From an uncultured Oscillibacter sp. (GTDB lineage Bacteria > Bacillota > Clostridia > Oscillospirales > Oscillospiraceae), in contig CAMHBH010000017.1 in assembly GCA_946183175.1 (NCBI GenBank), positions 1 to 21,933 of the forward strand: 21,933 nucleotides of DNA, read 5' to 3'. Of this stretch, positions 20,364-21,933 are shown piece after piece; within the stretch, counting starts at the first letter, position 1, and the number at the start of each line of letters is the position of its first letter. The notes under the pieces were generated by a model. That model did not search any database and had not been told where the DNA came from. It was given only the letters and a program-made list of their open reading frames with translations. The position numbers and the translations under genes were made by a program.

Positions 20364-21389
20364 ATGATTGTCATTCTCAGGCAGAACCCGAACCCCGACC
20401 AGTTGGAAAGTTTCATTGCGTGGCTTAAAGAGAAGGGCGTCGCCGTGCATACGAGCGTCGGCGAATCGAATACCATCCTGGGCCTCGTCGGCGATACCTC
20501 CCGCCTTGATATCGACCTCATCGCCGCGCTCGATATCGTGCAGGATGTCAAGCGCGTACAGGAGCCCTACAAGAACGCCAACCGCAAATTTCACCCGGAA
20601 GACACCGTAATCCCCGTGGGCGGCACGCAAATCGGCGGCGGTACGCTGACGATTATGGCGGGGCCGTGTTCCGTGGAATCCGAGGAGCAGGTCGTGGGGA
20701 TTGCAAAAGCCGTCAAGGCCAGCGGCGCGACCATGCTTCGCGGCGGGGCGTTCAAGCCGCGTACTTCCCCCTACGCCTTCCAGGGCCTGGGCGAACGCGG
20801 GTTAGAATACCTCAAGACCGCGCGCGCCGAAACCGGACTGCCTATCGTCACGGAACTGATGGACGTAACGCAACTGCCGTTGTTCAAGGACGTGGACGTA
20901 ATCCAAATCGGGGCGCGGAACATGCAGAATTTCGACCTGCTGAAGGCCGTCGGACACCAGGAAAAGCCCGTCATGATAAAGCGCGGCATGTCGGCGACCT
21001 ACGAGGAATGGCTGATGAGCGCCGAGTACGTCATGGCGGGCGGCAACGAGAACGTGATTCTCTGCGAACGCGGTATCCGGACTTTTGAGACGTTCACGCG
21101 CAACACGCTGGATTTGAGCTGTATCCCGGTCCTGCGCTACCTGACACACCTGCCGGTGGTCGTAGACCCGAGCCACGCGACGGGGAAATACTGGCTTGTG
21201 GAGCCTATGGCGCTGGGGGCCGTGGCCGCCGGGGCCGACGGCGTGCTCATCGAAGTCCACAACGACCCCGAACACGCCCTCTGCGACGGGCCGCAATCGC
21301 TGAAACCGCAAGTATTCGACACGGTAGCAAAGAAACTGCTGACGCTTCACGGCGTCATGCAATCGGTCAACGGGGGCGCGGAAGTATGA
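20364..21389 (+). CDS. aroF: 3-deoxy-7-phosphoheptulonate synthase (DAHP synthase, type I-beta)
   Basis: The 341-residue enzyme condenses phosphoenolpyruvate and erythrose 4-phosphate, the first step of aromatic synthesis. An N-terminal ferredoxin-like regulatory domain (residues 1-70) precedes the barrel, as in the Thermotoga-type enzyme inhibited by Tyr/Phe. Barrel motifs are MAGPCSVES with metal ligand C102, LRGGAFKPRTSPYAFQG (125-141), IGARNMQNFDLLK, KPVMIKRGM, and ligands H271 (DPSHATG), E297 (LIEVHND) and probably D308. The ATG at 20364 has AAGGAG 8 nt upstream. It follows the Phe/Tyr leader attenuator and overlaps aroB by 4 nt. A chorismate mutase domain is not present. Confidence 0.95.
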   Translation: MIVILRQNPNPDQLESFIAWLKEKGVAVHTSVGESNTILGLVGDTSRLDIDLIAALDIVQDVKRVQEPYKNANRKFHPEDTVIPVGGTQIGGGTLTIMAGPCSVESEEQVVGIAKAVKASGATMLRGGAFKPRTSPYAFQGLGERGLEYLKTARAETGLPIVTELMDVTQLPLFKDVDVIQIGARNMQNFDLLKAVGHQEKPVMIKRGMSATYEEWLMSAEYVMAGGNENVILCERGIRTFETFTRNTLDLSCIPVLRYLTHLPVVVDPSHATGKYWLVEPMALGAVAAGADGVLIEVHNDPEHALCDGPQSLKPQVFDTVAKKLLTLHGVMQSVNGGAEV

Positions 21390-21933
21390 ACGCGGTTTCG
21401 ATACCCGTCCGGACGCGTCCGGCGTATCAGGTGGAAGTCGGGCCGGGACTGCTCCCCGATTTCGGGCGAATCCTGCGGGGTACGCTGGGCCACTGCCGCG
21501 CGGCGGTCGTGACCGACAGCGTCGTAGGGCCGCTGTACCTCGACGCCGTGCGGGAAAGCCTGCAAAGCGCCGGATTCCGTACCGTGTCGCACACCGTCCC
21601 CGCCGGGGAGGCGCACAAGAACCTCTCGACACTCGGCGGCATTCTGGAATTTCTCGCCCGGGAACGCCTGACGCGTTCCGACGCATTGGTAGCGTTAGGC
21701 GGGGGCGTCGTGGGCGATATGGCCGGGTTCGCCGCCGCCGTGTACCTGCGGGGTATCCGCTACGCGCAAATCCCGACAACCTTACTTTCCGCCGTGGATT
21801 CGTCCGTAGGCGGCAAGACCGCCGTCGACTTACGCGCCGGAAAGAATCTCGCGGGGGCATTCGCGCAACCCGCCGCCGTACTCTGTGACACCGACTTTCT
21901 GCGTACCCTCCCGCCCGAGACTTTCGCCGACGG
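21386..21933 (+). CDS. aroB: 3-dehydroquinate synthase (N-terminal part)
   Basis: About 182 codons are visible before the window ends. The NAD-binding part has ALGGGVVGDMAGFAAAVYLRG, then IPTTLLSAVDSSVGGKTAVDL and KNLAGAFAQP, all diagnostic for dehydroquinate synthase, which closes DAHP into 3-dehydroquinate. The start ATG overlaps the aroF stop (ATGA), so the two first steps of the shikimate pathway are made from one message. The metal-binding histidines lie beyond the edge. More shikimate genes may follow. Confidence 0.96.
   Translation, partial: MNAVSIPVRTRPAYQVEVGPGLLPDFGRILRGTLGHCRAAVVTDSVVGPLYLDAVRESLQSAGFRTVSHTVPAGEAHKNLSTLGGILEFLARERLTRSDALVALGGGVVGDMAGFAAAVYLRGIRYAQIPTTLLSAVDSSVGGKTAVDLRAGKNLAGAFAQPAAVLCDTDFLRTLPPETFAD

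Overview
The window (about 60% G+C by eye) looks like a chromosomal segment of an anaerobic, high-G+C member of the Clostridia (Bacillota). The reasons are the Gram-positive style Shine-Dalgarno sites (AAGGAGG), a tRNA-Trp T-box leader, rubredoxin, a DUF975 membrane protein, split transketolase subunits and a type I-beta DAHP synthase. No rRNA, tRNA, insertion sequence or CRISPR array was seen. The species cannot be named from the sequence alone.

Layout. (1) 1-4204, plus strand: the end of ftsE, then ftsX, a secreted coiled-coil/M23 peptidase (the usual FtsEX partner type) and a GtrII-like multispanning membrane protein. This is a cell-division and envelope block. (2) 4211-6132, minus strand: a PIN-like nuclease followed by a cysteine desulfurase. 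The last codons, stop and 3' flank of the desulfurase are tandemly duplicated with a 39-bp period. (3) 6215-7552, plus strand: mtaB, a tRNA methylthiotransferase, divergent from the PIN gene. (4) 7682-10503, minus strand: split transketolase (N then C subunit) and a ketopantoate-reductase-like dehydrogenase. (5) 10738-10890: a 50-codon orphan RelB/DinJ-antitoxin-like gene with a near-consensus promoter. (6) 11161-14054, plus strand: a complete DctP-DctQ-DctM TRAP transporter. Its leader shares a roughly 30-bp block with the transketolase promoter region, suggesting common regulation. (7) 14217-16414, plus strand: DUF975 protein, rubredoxin, a repeat-bearing gap and a patatin-like lipase. (8) 16424-17557, minus strand: a second cysteine desulfurase. 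(9) 17690-21933, plus strand: trpE-trpG behind a Trp T-box, then aroF-aroB behind a leader peptide rich in Phe/Tyr codons and an intrinsic terminator.

How the parts work together. The right end is an aromatic amino acid block. AroF and AroB make the first two steps of the shikimate pathway, and TrpE/TrpG make anthranilate from chorismate. Two adjacent operons appear to use different RNA attenuation mechanisms: tRNA sensing for trpEG and ribosome stalling on a Tyr/Phe leader peptide for aroFB. The central TRAP/transketolase/dehydrogenase block looks like an uptake and catabolic module for an unidentified acidic substrate. Its promoters carry candidate shared operator sites whose cores read GTCTGAC or GTCGGAC.

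The most noteworthy items are the aromatic leader-peptide attenuator, the shared operator/leader block, the orphan antitoxin fragment and the duplicated gene end.
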